From contig CANKAT010000020.1 in NCBI GenBank assembly GCA_947479815.1, forward strand, positions 1-44,513: a stretch of 44,513 nucleotides of DNA, given 5' to 3'. The notes below the pieces were generated by a model, which saw nothing but the letters and a program-made list of their open reading frames with translations, was not told where the DNA came from and searched no databases. Made by a program: the position numbers and the translations under genes. Shown in pieces: positions 35,919 through 44,513 of the stretch. Numbering within the stretch: the stretch's first letter is position 1; the number at the start of each line of letters is the position of its first letter. The stretch is from Sphingobacteriaceae bacterium. Lineage in GTDB: Bacteria > Bacteroidota > Bacteroidia > Sphingobacteriales > Sphingobacteriaceae.

Positions 35919-37475
35919 TTAATTTTTAGTTGGTTCTATAAAATTGATGGTTTCTACTTTAATATTTTTCATTTTGGCATTAGTTCGATAGTTGACTATC
36001 AACTCAACTACATCATGCGCTATAGATTTAGATTTTGTACAATCAATAATCACTCTAGAATCTGCAGGTATTTCATCTAAAACTTTCAATACGCTGGCTT
36101 TGTTAAAGAAAGAGACTTCTTGTGCAAGCTCCAGATGATAAACCTTTTGCCCATCTTCAGTACTGGTATTTGACTGTAAATGGTGTGAATTTCTATAACT
36201 GTGACGTAGTGTGTAGAAGATTCCGAAAAGTAAACCAATAGTTATACCCTTAAGGAGGTCAGTTAATAATATGGCTATTACGGTTGCTACAAATGGGATG
36301 AATTGTTCCCAACCCAATTTATACATTTGCTTAAAGAGTTCAGGTTTAGCTAGTTTATAGCCTACCATGATTAAAACTGCCGCCAAACTTGCAAGTGGAA
36401 TCATGTTCAAAAGGCCCGCAATGGTGATGGCACTAATTAATAGGAACACGCCATGCAGGATAGCAGACATTTTCGTTTTTCCACCAAATGAAATATTTGC
36501 TGAGCTTCGAACAATTACCTGGGTAATTGGCAAACCGCCAATCATTCCCGAAAGGATATTTCCTAAACCCTGAGCTTTTAGTTCTCTGTTTGTTGGGGTG
36601 ACTCTTTTGAATGGATCTATTTTATCTGTTGCCTCAACACAAAGTAGCGTTTCCAGACTAGCCACGATTGCCAATACTAGTGCAATTTTATATATTTCAG
36701 GGTTATTCAATTGAGTAAAATCGGGAAAAGTAAACTGGGTTAAGAACTGCGAGAAATTTTCTGCAACAGGAAGTTGTACCACCTGATTGCTTGCAAGACT
36801 AAAGTTCAAGATTCCGTTTTGGAATAGATAATTCATCACAATTCCTAGAATTACGACAACGATCGGTCCCTGAATCAACTGAAATATTTTATGTTTTTTA
36901 GTTAAGACAGTATCCCATAAAATTAAAATAGCAATGGATACAGAGGCAATTAGTATTGCGCCTGGTGTTACCCATTCAAATGCTGAAGCTAATGCTGAAA
37001 AGGTATTCTCACCATCAGCCTGAAAAAATGCATCGTCACCTTCAGTGTCCTTATCATATCCTAAAGCATGTGGAATCTGTTTTAATACAATGAGAAGCCC
37101 TATACCGGTTAGCATCCCCTTGATTACAGATGAAGGAAAGAAGTAGGCTATAAAACCTGCCTTGGCAAAGCCCATGGCCAATTGAATGACACCCGCTATG
37201 ACTACTGCCAATAAGAAAGCAGGCCATGAACCAAGTGTTGCAATTGATGTGAGCACAATTACTGCAAGTCCGGCTGCTGGTCCGCTAACACCAAGTGCTG
37301 ATCCGCTTGCCATTCCAACAATGATTCCGCCAACAATTCCGGCAATGATCCCTGAAAAAAGCGGTGCTCCTGATGCAAGGGCAATACCCAGACAAAGCGG
37401 AACAGCCACGAAAAACACGACAATACTCGCTGGGAGGTCGCTTTTAAGTTCTTTAAACATGTTTTTTGATTCCAT
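35919..37475 (-). CDS. SulP-family anion transporter with STAS domain (probable bicarbonate transporter)
   Basis: 518 aa; about 10-14 membrane segments (1-420), including PLCLGIALASGAPLFSGIIA, then GVSGPAAGLAVIVL, and QGLGNILSGMIGGLPITQVI. The C-terminal STAS-like domain is at roughly 430-518 (VIIDCTKSKSIAHDVVELIV). SulP members carry sulfate or bicarbonate. Direct coupling to a carbonic anhydrase gene (4 bp) makes bicarbonate the likelier cargo, as in BicA-like transporters. Regulated probably by the divergent TetR gene through the operators at 37509-37544. Confidence 0.93.
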   Translation of the reverse strand: MESKNMFKELKSDLPASIVVFFVAVPLCLGIALASGAPLFSGIIAGIVGGIIVGMASGSALGVSGPAAGLAVIVLTSIATLGSWPAFLLAVVIAGVIQLAMGFAKAGFIAYFFPSSVIKGMLTGIGLLIVLKQIPHALGYDKDTEGDDAFFQADGENTFSALASAFEWVTPGAILIASVSIAILILWDTVLTKKHKIFQLIQGPIVVVILGIVMNYLFQNGILNFSLASNQVVQLPVAENFSQFLTQFTFPDFTQLNNPEIYKIALVLAIVASLETLLCVEATDKIDPFKRVTPTNRELKAQGLGNILSGMIGGLPITQVIVRSSANISFGGKTKMSAILHGVFLLISAITIAGLLNMIPLASLAAVLIMVGYKLAKPELFKQMYKLGWEQFIPFVATVIAILLTDLLKGITIGLLFGIFYTLRHSYRNSHHLQSNTSTEDGQKVYHLELAQEVSFFNKASVLKVLDEIPADSRVIIDCTKSKSIAHDVVELIVNYRTNAKMKNIKVETINFIEPTKN

Positions 37476-37504
37476 TTAAACTAATTTTTCTTTTATTGAT
37501 AATG

Positions 37505-37512
37505 CAAAGATA
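37505..37512 (-). promoter_or_regulatory. Putative -7 box for the SulP/carbonic anhydrase operon
   Basis: TATCTTTG on the minus strand matches TAnnTTTG and overlaps the start of the first operator-like site (37509-37523). A regulator bound there would block RNA polymerase. The SulP ATG is 30 bp downstream. Confidence 0.6.
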
Positions 37513-37523
37513 GTATTATTATT
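37509..37523. promoter_or_regulatory. Operator-like site 1 (imperfect)
   Basis: GATAGTATTATTATT, two mismatches to the perfect palindrome at 37530-37544, whose start lies exactly 21 bp further, about two helical turns. Same-face binding of two dimers is plausible. Confidence 0.6.
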
Positions 37524-37529
37524 TTAAAT

Positions 37530-37544
37530 GATAGTATTACTATC
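37530..37544. promoter_or_regulatory. Operator-like site 2 (perfect palindrome)
   Basis: GATAGTATTACTATC: 7-bp arms GATAGTA and TACTATC with a 1-base centre. It is in the 115-154-bp space between the divergent SulP and TetR genes, the usual place for a TetR operator. Confidence 0.65.
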
Positions 37545-37568
37545 TCATAAAATTGTAAAACTTTTATC

Positions 37569-37576
37569 TACTTTTG
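37569..37576 (+). promoter_or_regulatory. Putative -7 box for the TetR gene
   Basis: TACTTTTG matches TAnnTTTG, placed 54 bp before ATG 37630. The nearest TTG upstream (37553-37555) is at a 13-base spacing, shorter than usual. Confidence 0.45.
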
Positions 37577-37629
37577 TAATCTTGAAATAATTGAAAGCAA
37601 TTTGGGTTTACGATTTAGAGATTAGATCT

Positions 37630-38304
37630 ATGGAATTACACCTTCAAATAAAGATGAATGAGAAATTGTTTGTTCGTAATCCCGAGCAAACAGAATTGGG
37701 AAGGAAGATCATTGAATTTAGTATTCGGCTTATTCATGAAAATGGTTTTGAAGCCTTTACATTTAAAAAGCTAGCTGAAGTTATTGGCTCTACAGAGGCG
37801 GGGATTTATCGTTATTTTGAAAACAAGCATCGTATATTAATCTATCTAACCGCTTGGTATTGGAGCTGGCTTGAGTTTCGGGTTACATTTCACCTGAATA
37901 ATGTCTCAGATCCCTCTATTAAATTGAAGAAGCTAATTCAATTACTTGCTGCCAATGTTGTGGATGATGACAGCACCCTATATGTAGATGAAAGTCTACT
38001 GCACCAAATAGTTATTGCCGAAGGATCAAAAGCTTACCTAACCAAGCATGTTTCAGAAGATAATAAAGACAGGTTATTCAAACCCTACAAAGATCTTTGT
38101 TCTTTGATAGCCGGCATTATTCTTGAGTACAATCCAGCGTATACACACCCTCGTTCTCTTGCCACTACCATCATTGAAATGGCAAATTTGCAAATGTTTT
38201 TTATGCATCACCTGCCTTCACTCACAGATTTTGGTCAGAGTAAGGATGAGCAGCTTGTTGTAGAATTTCTTGAGGATCTGGTTTTCTGTAGTATTCGTAA
38301 ATAA
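37630..38304 (+). CDS. TetR-family transcriptional regulator
   Basis: 224 aa from ATG 37630; TTG 37591 and ATG 37654 are alternatives. The last gives MNEKLFVRNPEQTELG, which looks like the usual family start. The N-terminal HTH is FTFKKLAEVIGSTEAGIYRYFENK (about 43-66 here). The C-terminal part would hold the ligand pocket and dimer face. Its gene is divergent from SulP/carbonic anhydrase with two 15-bp palindromic sites between them, so it likely represses that operon and itself. The ligand is unknown. It ends 4 bp before the convergent nitrilase-family gene. Confidence 0.9.
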   Translation: MELHLQIKMNEKLFVRNPEQTELGRKIIEFSIRLIHENGFEAFTFKKLAEVIGSTEAGIYRYFENKHRILIYLTAWYWSWLEFRVTFHLNNVSDPSIKLKKLIQLLAANVVDDDSTLYVDESLLHQIVIAEGSKAYLTKHVSEDNKDRLFKPYKDLCSLIAGIILEYNPAYTHPRSLATTIIEMANLQMFFMHHLPSLTDFGQSKDEQLVVEFLEDLVFCSIRK

Positions 38305-38308
38305 AGAA

Positions 38309-39274
38309 TCACTTTTCTTTGTTGCTTCCTGAATTTAGCCAAGCCACATTCAGTTCAGAATGATGTTCTTTGCCAAGAATATCTTTATAAAGATCTGGTC
38401 TTCTAGCCTTTGTATAGCGGTATCCTCCTGCCATTGTTAGTTTTTCTGGAATAAGTGTTGAACTAACCAATGAGTCATCAAAGGATCTGCACTCTGCCAA
38501 AATATCCCCAAACGGATCAATGATCATGGAACATCCATTTTTTAACTGGTCATCATCCATCCCGATAGGATTTGAAAAAACAGCATATATTCCATTATCG
38601 TAGGCTCTTGATGGGAGCCATTTCATCAGCCATTCTCTTCCTTTCATCCCATCAAATTCTAGGCGAAGCGAGGTGGGGTCATTTTCGCGGTTCTGCCATA
38701 AACCAGGATCTACAAAGCCTGCACCTGGCCTTGTTGAAGGTGTGCACATGGTAACATGGGGCATGAATACTATATTAGCCCCCAGTAATACTGTTGCGCG
38801 TACATTTTCAATGACATTATTATCATAGCAGATCAGAATTCCGCATTTCCATCCGTGGAGATCAAATACGGTATAACTATTTCCAGGGTTTATATGTGCA
38901 TTGATAAAAGGGTGCAGTTTTCTATGCTTTGCGATAAGCCCATTTTTATCAACGCATACATAGGCCTTAAATATCTTATCGTCTTTATCTTTCTCAAAAA
39001 GTCCTGCTAGAATTGTAATATCATGCTTTTTGGCAATCTCAGCTAATTTCAGGATGCTTGGTCCATCAGGAATAATTTCAGCAACTTCAAGCATCTGATC
39101 TTTTGATAAGTACCTTGCAAAGGTGTAACCTGTAATTGAACATTCATGGAAAGCAATGACTTTAGAACCCTCGGCTGCTGCCTTTGCGGCTAATTTGTCA
39201 ATAACTGATAGATTATATTCCTTATTACCACTTTTATTTTCAAACTGAGCAGTGGATATTTTTAAATTTTTCAT
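38309..39274 (-). CDS. Nitrilase-family carbon-nitrogen hydrolase
   Basis: 321 aa, with the catalytic triad E44 (FHECSITGY), K119 (KHRKLHPF) and C149 (GILICYDN). These enzymes hydrolyse amides or nitriles, for example N-carbamoylputrescine or omega-amides. The substrate is not determinable. The C-terminal end overlaps nothing and sits 4 bp from the convergent TetR gene. Confidence 0.92.
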   Translation of the reverse strand: MKNLKISTAQFENKSGNKEYNLSVIDKLAAKAAAEGSKVIAFHECSITGYTFARYLSKDQMLEVAEIIPDGPSILKLAEIAKKHDITILAGLFEKDKDDKIFKAYVCVDKNGLIAKHRKLHPFINAHINPGNSYTVFDLHGWKCGILICYDNNVIENVRATVLLGANIVFMPHVTMCTPSTRPGAGFVDPGLWQNRENDPTSLRLEFDGMKGREWLMKWLPSRAYDNGIYAVFSNPIGMDDDQLKNGCSMIIDPFGDILAECRSFDDSLVSSTLIPEKLTMAGGYRYTKARRPDLYKDILGKEHHSELNVAWLNSGSNKEK

Positions 39275-39427
39275 TTCCCTATCTGTACTTTTTTCAGAAG
39301 CCTAAATTTAATCATTAGACTTTCTTCTGCGTGAGAAAGAAGGATATTTATTAATTCAAAAAAATATGGGTCAATAATCTATCTCCCTGTCATAAATTTC
39401 GTTATTTCGTGCATTAATATATTCTTT

Positions 39428-40447
39428 ATGAAGATCAGCTATAATCCTTTCGAACTAAACCTCAAGCATCCGTTTACTATTGCCAAGTTTTCGCGTACTT
39501 CTACTCCAATTATGCTGATGGAGATCAGTCATGAAGGTTTTACCGGATTTGGCGAAGCCTCTATGGTGCCATATATGGGTGAGAATATTGAATCTGCAAT
39601 GGCTTTTATGTCTAAAGTGGATCTTTCTTGGTTAAAAGCACCTTTTGATTTTGATGAAGTGATTGCTTATTTGGATAGCATAGCTCCTGGAAATCCAAAT
39701 ATTAAGGCTGCTGTGGATATAGCTCTGCATGATCTTCGAGGAAAAATCGAACAAAAACCTTGTTTTCAATATTTCAATTCGGATCCTTCAAAAATGCCTC
39801 CTACTTCTTATACACTTGGTATTGACACACCTGAAGTGCTAATACAAAAGATCAAAGAAGGCGAAAATTGTCATATCATTAAGGTGAAACTTGGAAGGGA
39901 TAATGATAAGGAGTTGATCAACACCATTCGATCGGCAACCGATAAACCATTATATGTTGATGCTAATCAGGGATGGACAGATAAGCAACAGGGTCTGGAT
40001 ATGGTATGCTGGCTGCACGAACAGGGAGTGGTTTTAATTGAGCAGCCGATGGCTAAAGATGATCCTGATTCCAATGCCTGGATCACTGAGCGAAGTCCAA
40101 TAGCCATAGTTGGAGATGAATCTGTTCAGCGATTTGCTGATGTAGAAAAAGCGAAGGGTGTTTATCATGCCATCAATATGAAGCTGATGAAAAGCGCCGG
40201 TATGCATGAAGGTTATCGAATGATTAGGAAAGCAAAAGAGCTCGGCTTGAAAACCATGATCGGCTGTATGAGCGAAACTAGTTGTGGTACCCTTGCAGCA
40301 GCAGCTTTAGCACCACTGTGCGACTGGGCTGATCTTGACGGTCCATTCTTAACCAGTAACAACCCATATAAAGATCCTGATTTTAAGGATGGGAAATGGG
40401 TGCTGTCTGACTTGGCAGGATTGGGATTAAAAAATCAAAATAAATAA
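39428..40447 (+). CDS. Dipeptide epimerase (enolase superfamily)
   Basis: 339 aa. The muconate-lactonizing-enzyme-type barrel is intact: K152-x-K154 (IKVKLG), D178 (VDANQGW), E205 (IEQPM), D230 (GDES), K252 (NMKLMK) and the D302-x-D304 region (DLDG). This is the signature of L-Ala-D/L-Glu-type dipeptide epimerases (EC 5.1.1.20), which recycle murein peptides. Exact dipeptide specificity is not readable from sequence. Peptidases M61 and M28 lie nearby. Confidence 0.92.
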   Translation: MKISYNPFELNLKHPFTIAKFSRTSTPIMLMEISHEGFTGFGEASMVPYMGENIESAMAFMSKVDLSWLKAPFDFDEVIAYLDSIAPGNPNIKAAVDIALHDLRGKIEQKPCFQYFNSDPSKMPPTSYTLGIDTPEVLIQKIKEGENCHIIKVKLGRDNDKELINTIRSATDKPLYVDANQGWTDKQQGLDMVCWLHEQGVVLIEQPMAKDDPDSNAWITERSPIAIVGDESVQRFADVEKAKGVYHAINMKLMKSAGMHEGYRMIRKAKELGLKTMIGCMSETSCGTLAAAALAPLCDWADLDGPFLTSNNPYKDPDFKDGKWVLSDLAGLGLKNQNK

Positions 40448-40451
40448 GATC

Positions 40452-40643
40452 TTATTTTCCTTTATTGGTAAGGCTTTTTACGCTTTTTACCAGCCTGAAC
40501 TTAAGGTAGATCAGCATAGCTAATGGTGGAATTCCGGCAAAAAGGTATAAATAATACTTGTTCTTAAATGACCAGACTAGACAGATTACAATAACAATAA
40601 TTGCTACGTTCAAGAAAATATTTAACAGGATTTTTTTTAGCAT
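40452..40643 (-). CDS. Small two-helix membrane protein
   Basis: 63 aa; two hydrophobic segments (about 5-25 and 30-47) with a basic C-terminus (KSVKSLTNKGK). It starts 6 bp after the rhodanese stop, so is probably co-transcribed. It resembles small Sphingobacteriales proteins without known function (perhaps DUF6358-like, from memory only). Convergent with the epimerase, 4 bp apart. Confidence 0.65.
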   Translation of the reverse strand: MLKKILLNIFLNVAIIVIVICLVWSFKNKYYLYLFAGIPPLAMLIYLKFRLVKSVKSLTNKGK

Positions 40644-40649
40644 ATCAGA

Positions 40650-40967
40650 TTAATAAACCGGCATATCTGGTTCAAATTCAGCTTTCCATGCAAGAATGCC
40701 ACCCTTTAAATTATAAAGATTAGTATAGCCTAATTGTTGTTCAAGCTGATTCAGGGCAGCTGCGCTTCTTGCACCGCTGCGGCATTGCATGATTACAGGT
40801 TTATCTTTACTTATTTTTGATGCTTCAAGTATAACACCGGCAAGCGGAATGTTTTCGCCATTCAGATTTGACATTTCATATTCAAAAGTTTCACGTACAT
40901 CAATCAATTGGAAATCTTCCTTATTGTCGATCATCATCTTAAGTTCAAGTACTGTTATTTCCTTCAT
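40650..40967 (-). CDS. Single-domain rhodanese-like protein
   Basis: 105 aa from ATG 40967 (MKEITVLELK); the longer frame to 41054 adds 29 residues with no rhodanese signal. The active-site loop is QCRSGARS with C62, the usual six-residue sulfurtransferase loop. Conserved LIDVRETFEY and NLKGGILAW are present. It moves sulfur in the cytoplasm. Next to the small membrane protein. Confidence 0.93.
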   Translation of the reverse strand: MKEITVLELKMMIDNKEDFQLIDVRETFEYEMSNLNGENIPLAGVILEASKISKDKPVIMQCRSGARSAAALNQLEQQLGYTNLYNLKGGILAWKAEFEPDMPVY

Positions 40968-41226
40968 GCTGATTTTTATTAGGATGTAAAGGTACGTTTT
41001 TCTGTAATTAATACTAAATATCAGACCTGCTAAACTATAATCTTGACGCTGCAATAAGCCTTGTTAGGTGGCTATGTCATGTATTTTGTTTTTACGGAAA
41101 GTCTAGCTGCTATTCTTTACGGAATGATCTTATGAATGCTAAATTCACTATTGACCAGCAGCTAGATTAGTAGGTTCTTTATCCAACACATTTTTTTTAA
41201 CTTCATCCCGCCAATTAAACTAACCA

Positions 41227-43044
41227 ATGAGAACAAGCTTATATCTCCTTTTATTGTTATTTTCTACCCTGAACTTATCCGCTCAGAAACCACTAGAATA
41301 CAGGATCTCATTTCCCAATGCGGTTCATCATGAGGCAGATATTGAATTGCTAATTCCTGATGTTCCTACAGGCCCCTTAACTTTTAGGATGAGCCGATCA
41401 TCTCCAGGAAGGTATGCAACCCATGAGTTTGGAAAGAATGTTTATGCTGTAAAAGCATTTAATGAAAATGGGAGTGAATTACCAGTAATTCAGATTGAAG
41501 GTGATGTTTATAGAGTAGATAAGCATAATGGAACCGTTAAGATATCGTATACTGTGTTCGGTAACTGGGTTGATGGTACTTATCTGGCAATTGATGAAAT
41601 ACATGCTCATTTAAATATGCCTGCGGCTTTTATGTGGGTTCCCCTACTTACCGGAAGGCCAATTCAAATCAAATTCAATGACCTGAATAAATATGGCTGG
41701 AAAGTGGCCACTCAATTAAAGCCTACAGTACTTGCAGATACGTTCACTGCGCCTGATTTGAATTATTTTATGGATAGTCCGGTTGAACTTTCTGATCATC
41801 ATTTATTTAGTTGGGCAGACAGAAATACAGATAATACCGAACAGCTCATTCGCGTGAGTTCTCATAGTGTTGATAATAAGGATGTGGTGTTTGGTTATGC
41901 CAAAATGGTTGAACATTTGGTTAAAGAATCAAAAGCTGTGTTTGGCGAATTGCCAAGGTTTGATCAGGGCACCTATACTTTTTTGCAGGATGTAAGTAAG
42001 GATAATGCAGGTGATGGCATGGAGCATAGAAATTCAACCGTAATCACCGATACACAGAATAAGATTGCGGGTAACGAGGAAGAGCTTCTGGGTACGTTTT
42101 CGCATGAGTTTTTTCATGCCTGGAATGTGGAACGTATTCGTCCAAAAACTCTGGAGCCTTTCAATTTTTCGCATGCCAATATGAGTTCTGAACTTTGGTT
42201 TGCAGAAGGTTTCACGCAGTATTATGGCAATCTGATCTTAAAAAGAGCAGGTTTTCTTTCAGACAGACAATATCAGAGCGTACTTTCCGATATTCTAAAC
42301 GGCGTATTGAATTCTCCGGGTGCTTCAAGCTTTTCTGCACCTCAAATGAGCCGCCGTGCAGTTTTTGTGGATGCTGGAGTTTCTGTGGACAGGAATAATT
42401 ATGCTAATACCTTTACCTCCTACTATACCTATGGTGCCTTTATTGCACTGGGCCTTGATCTTCGTTTACGGTCAGAATTTAAACTTACACTGGATGATTT
42501 TATGCAGGCTGTATGGAAAAAACATGGCAAATCAGAAATACCGTATTCAATCCCGGATTTGCAAAATGTGTTGGGAACACTAACCAATACCAGGTTTGCA
42601 GAAGATTTTTTCCATAGGTACATTTACGGTACTGAAAAGAATGATTATGTAAAGTTACTGGCCAATGCTGGGCTGGAACTTCGGAAAGCTGAACCCGGAA
42701 AGGCAAGTATTGGGAACCTCAGATTGAATTTGAGACCAACAGATGGGAGGAATGTAGTTTCAGCTGCAACTGTCAAGGGAACCGCGGCATATGAAGCAGG
42801 AATTGATATAGGGGATTATATTTCAAGGATCGGCAATGATGATGTGAACGGAAGGCTTGATGGTATACTCAGTAAATACAAACCTGGCCAAAACATTTCA
42901 GTTACTTTCGAACATAAAGGCAGAATAAAAACTGCCAATTTAAAACTTCAGGAAAGTAATTTACTTGAGGTAGTGGAAAATGAAAAGGCAAGTCTGGAGC
43001 AAATCAGGTTCAAAAACGACTGGTTATCATCAAAAATTAAATAA
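41227..43044 (+). CDS. M61-family metallopeptidase with C-terminal PDZ domain
   Basis: 605 aa with a signal peptide (to LSAQ, residue 20). An N-terminal beta domain is followed by the zinc site H293-E-F-F-H297 (HEFFHAWNVERIRP) and the third ligand E327 (WFAEGFTQYYG). A PDZ domain covers about 495-578 (AAYEAGIDIGDYISRIGNDD). Relatives are glycyl aminopeptidases. Exported, probably periplasmic. It lies 47 bp before the M28 gene and is likely co-expressed with it. Confidence 0.93.
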   Translation: MRTSLYLLLLLFSTLNLSAQKPLEYRISFPNAVHHEADIELLIPDVPTGPLTFRMSRSSPGRYATHEFGKNVYAVKAFNENGSELPVIQIEGDVYRVDKHNGTVKISYTVFGNWVDGTYLAIDEIHAHLNMPAAFMWVPLLTGRPIQIKFNDLNKYGWKVATQLKPTVLADTFTAPDLNYFMDSPVELSDHHLFSWADRNTDNTEQLIRVSSHSVDNKDVVFGYAKMVEHLVKESKAVFGELPRFDQGTYTFLQDVSKDNAGDGMEHRNSTVITDTQNKIAGNEEELLGTFSHEFFHAWNVERIRPKTLEPFNFSHANMSSELWFAEGFTQYYGNLILKRAGFLSDRQYQSVLSDILNGVLNSPGASSFSAPQMSRRAVFVDAGVSVDRNNYANTFTSYYTYGAFIALGLDLRLRSEFKLTLDDFMQAVWKKHGKSEIPYSIPDLQNVLGTLTNTRFAEDFFHRYIYGTEKNDYVKLLANAGLELRKAEPGKASIGNLRLNLRPTDGRNVVSAATVKGTAAYEAGIDIGDYISRIGNDDVNGRLDGILSKYKPGQNISVTFEHKGRIKTANLKLQESNLLEVVENEKASLEQIRFKNDWLSSKIK

Positions 43045-43091
43045 AAACAGAATAAAATCATCCGATAGATTCATCGAATTCAATAAATAAC

Positions 43092-44387
43092 ATGAAAAGA
43101 TTATACGCAGGCTTTATCGCCATTTTATTTCTGGCATCATGTGTAGCTCAGAAACCAGAACAGATCATTAAAGAGGCAAATGTTGCCCGTATCATCAAAA
43201 CACTTTCTTCTGATGAAATGGAAGGAAGAGGTACTTTTACCCCGGGTATTGATAAGGCTGCGAAATTTATTGAGAATGAATTTAAGCAGATCGGACTTAA
43301 ACCCTTGACAGGGGATACTGATTTCAGGCAAAATTTTAGTGTAAAACGAATTAAAGCCGGAGAAATAAACGTCACCATAAATGGAAAGCTTGTTGATCAG
43401 CAAAATGTATTGGCCATTTCAGACTTGCCTTCTTTAAAGTTCAACAATACTTCTGGGAATAGCATTATTCAAATTGCTGCAGGAGAGCAATTTATTCAGC
43501 GATATCGTGAAATATCTGCCCTGAAAACGGAGGTTTTGGTTCTGGTTGATACTAAACATGCTGCCCTATTTAAACGTCTGAAGGATAATTCTTCGAGAGG
43601 GCGGATCGTTGAGAAAGTTAAGGATTCAGGTGCTGCAGTATTTGTACTTGGCGAAACTGATGCGAATTCTTACAGTGTAAGCGCCTCCAATATCATTGAG
43701 GAGCTTCCTTTATTTAATGTTGCAGGAATGCTTCCTGGAAAATCAAAAGAAAAGGAACTGGTATTGATTTCTGCTCATTACGACCATCTTGGTATTGTGA
43801 AGTCGGTTGATGGCGATGCTATTGCTAATGGTGCGGATGATGATGCTTCTGGAACAACAGCGGTGATATCTTTGGCACAATACTATAAGAAATTAAACAA
43901 TAATGAGCGTACGCTGATATTTGTTGCCTTCACTGCAGAAGAGGTTGGAGGTTTCGGTGCCCGTCATTTTTCATCTTTATTGAATCCGGATGATGTAGTG
44001 GCTATGTTTAATATTGAAATGATTGGCAAGGAGTCTAAATTCGGAAAAAATGCAGCATTTATAACAGGATACGAACGATCAGACTTTGGCGAAATACTTC
44101 AGAAAAACCTGGAAGGAACTGATTTTAAATTTCATCCAGATCCTTATCCAACGCAAAATTTATTTTATCGCAGTGATAATGCAACACTTGCAGCCCTAGG
44201 AGTTCCGGCACATACCATCTCAACTGATGAAATCGATATAGATAAGTTCTATCATACTGTAAATGATGAATTTGAAACACTTGCTGTATCCAATATCTGG
44301 GCTACAATAAAGGCTATCGCATTAAGCGCAAGAAGCATTGTAGCAGGAACGGATACACCGAAGAGGATTCCAAAATTGAATCAGTAA
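43092..44387 (+). CDS. M28-family zinc peptidase, lipoprotein
   Basis: 431 aa with lipobox LAS-C (C17). Metal residues: H229 (SAHYDHLG), D249-D251 (GADDDASG), E283/E284 (TAEEVGG) and H388 (FYHTVND). The fourth ligand position, Asp in most M28 enzymes (NxDMxG), is Glu here (NIEMIG, E309); this appears to be a subgroup feature and need not abolish activity. An inserted PA-like region (about 100-215) separates the two halves of the fold. It is probably an aminopeptidase on the outer membrane or periplasmic face. Downstream of the M61 gene by 47 bp. Confidence 0.92.
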   Translation: MKRLYAGFIAILFLASCVAQKPEQIIKEANVARIIKTLSSDEMEGRGTFTPGIDKAAKFIENEFKQIGLKPLTGDTDFRQNFSVKRIKAGEINVTINGKLVDQQNVLAISDLPSLKFNNTSGNSIIQIAAGEQFIQRYREISALKTEVLVLVDTKHAALFKRLKDNSSRGRIVEKVKDSGAAVFVLGETDANSYSVSASNIIEELPLFNVAGMLPGKSKEKELVLISAHYDHLGIVKSVDGDAIANGADDDASGTTAVISLAQYYKKLNNNERTLIFVAFTAEEVGGFGARHFSSLLNPDDVVAMFNIEMIGKESKFGKNAAFITGYERSDFGEILQKNLEGTDFKFHPDPYPTQNLFYRSDNATLAALGVPAHTISTDEIDIDKFYHTVNDEFETLAVSNIWATIKAIALSARSIVAGTDTPKRIPKLNQ

Positions 44388-44405
44388 TCCTGATTTTTAT
44401 CAGGA
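44388..44405. terminator. Possible bidirectional hairpin after the M28 gene
   Basis: TCCTGAT and ATCAGGA arms (7 bp) around TTTT, right after the M28 stop and just before the end of a convergent partial gene. No strong T-run, so only a weak terminator. Confidence 0.4.
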
Positions 44406-44413
44406 AGTTTGGA

Positions 44414-44513
44414 TTACAATTTTTTCCTCATCACATAATCATTCAACACAAAATGATGGTAATTAATATCTACAGTCTGGTAGATATCAAAACCAATCTT
44501 GCTGTAGAAATGA
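44414..44513 (-). CDS. C-terminal end of a probable GNAT acetyltransferase (partial)
   Basis: The minus-strand frame ending at TAA 44414-44416 encodes HFYSKIGFDIYQ, then a basic end VMRKKL. The FYxKxGF motif is typical of the C-terminal part of GNAT N-acetyltransferases. Only about 33 residues are visible, so the start and substrate are unknown. Confidence 0.6.
   Translation of the reverse strand, partial: HFYSKIGFDIYQTVDINYHHFVLNDYVMRKKL

Noticed and set aside
40968-41054. Extended N-terminus of the rhodanese (134 aa)
   Set aside because: The extra 29 residues carry no domain signal, and the ATG at 40967 starts exactly where the rhodanese fold begins.

Overview
The window looks like a chromosomal segment of a Bacteroidota bacterium, most likely of the Sphingobacteriaceae (Pedobacter-like). 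Supporting signs are AT-rich DNA, type IX secretion (T9SS) adhesins with a PorP/SprF partner, a beta-barrel outer-membrane protein with a carboxypeptidase-regulatory-like N-terminal domain, many secreted glycosidases, lipoproteins with a Bacteroidota look, TTG starts, and -7 boxes matching TAnnTTTG where promoters can be seen. The taxon is inferred from gene families; no rRNA or tRNA gene was seen.

Layout. (1) Positions 1-11028, minus strand: a cell-surface locus with adhesin A (1336 aa, complete, with a T9SS type-B sorting domain), a PorP/SprF-like protein, and adhesin B (at least 2018 aa, its C-terminus off the window). Adhesin B carries three separate arrays of exactly seven repeats each, consistent with three seven-bladed beta-propellers. 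(2) 11155-12354: a membrane-anchored AraC-type regulator. (3) 12497-17644, plus strand: an apparent operon of a DUF5703/GH95-like glycosidase, an SDR oxidoreductase, mannonate dehydratase UxuA and a secreted double-NIPSNAP protein. It meets, at a shared bidirectional terminator, a minus-strand set (17718-22279) of a GH95-type hydrolase, a sialidase and a PIG-L deacetylase. Together these look like a glycan and uronate degradation region that lacks SusC/SusD. (4) 22408-26174, minus: an outer-membrane beta-barrel protein with a glycine-rich insert, preceded by a small secreted protein with a Tyr/Gly/Arg-rich tail. (5) 26368-34397: peptidase T, MmcQ/YjbR, pterin dehydratase, rhomboid protease, a conserved hypothetical protein, a lipoprotein PQQ-type dehydrogenase fused to cytochrome c, and a KgtP-like MFS transporter. 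(6) 34398-38304: DUF2490, then a SulP transporter plus beta-carbonic anhydrase operon transcribed divergently from a TetR regulator. The shared intergenic region carries two 15-bp operator-like sites 21 bp apart. (7) 38309-44513: nitrilase-family amidohydrolase, dipeptide epimerase, small membrane protein, rhodanese, M61 and M28 peptidases, and the C-terminal end of a probable GNAT acetyltransferase.

The least ordinary features are the three 7-fold arrays in adhesin B, the near-identical C-terminal module shared by the two adhesins, and the tandem palindromes between the TetR gene and the SulP/carbonic anhydrase operon. I did not find a clear defence island, CRISPR array, insertion sequence or prophage.
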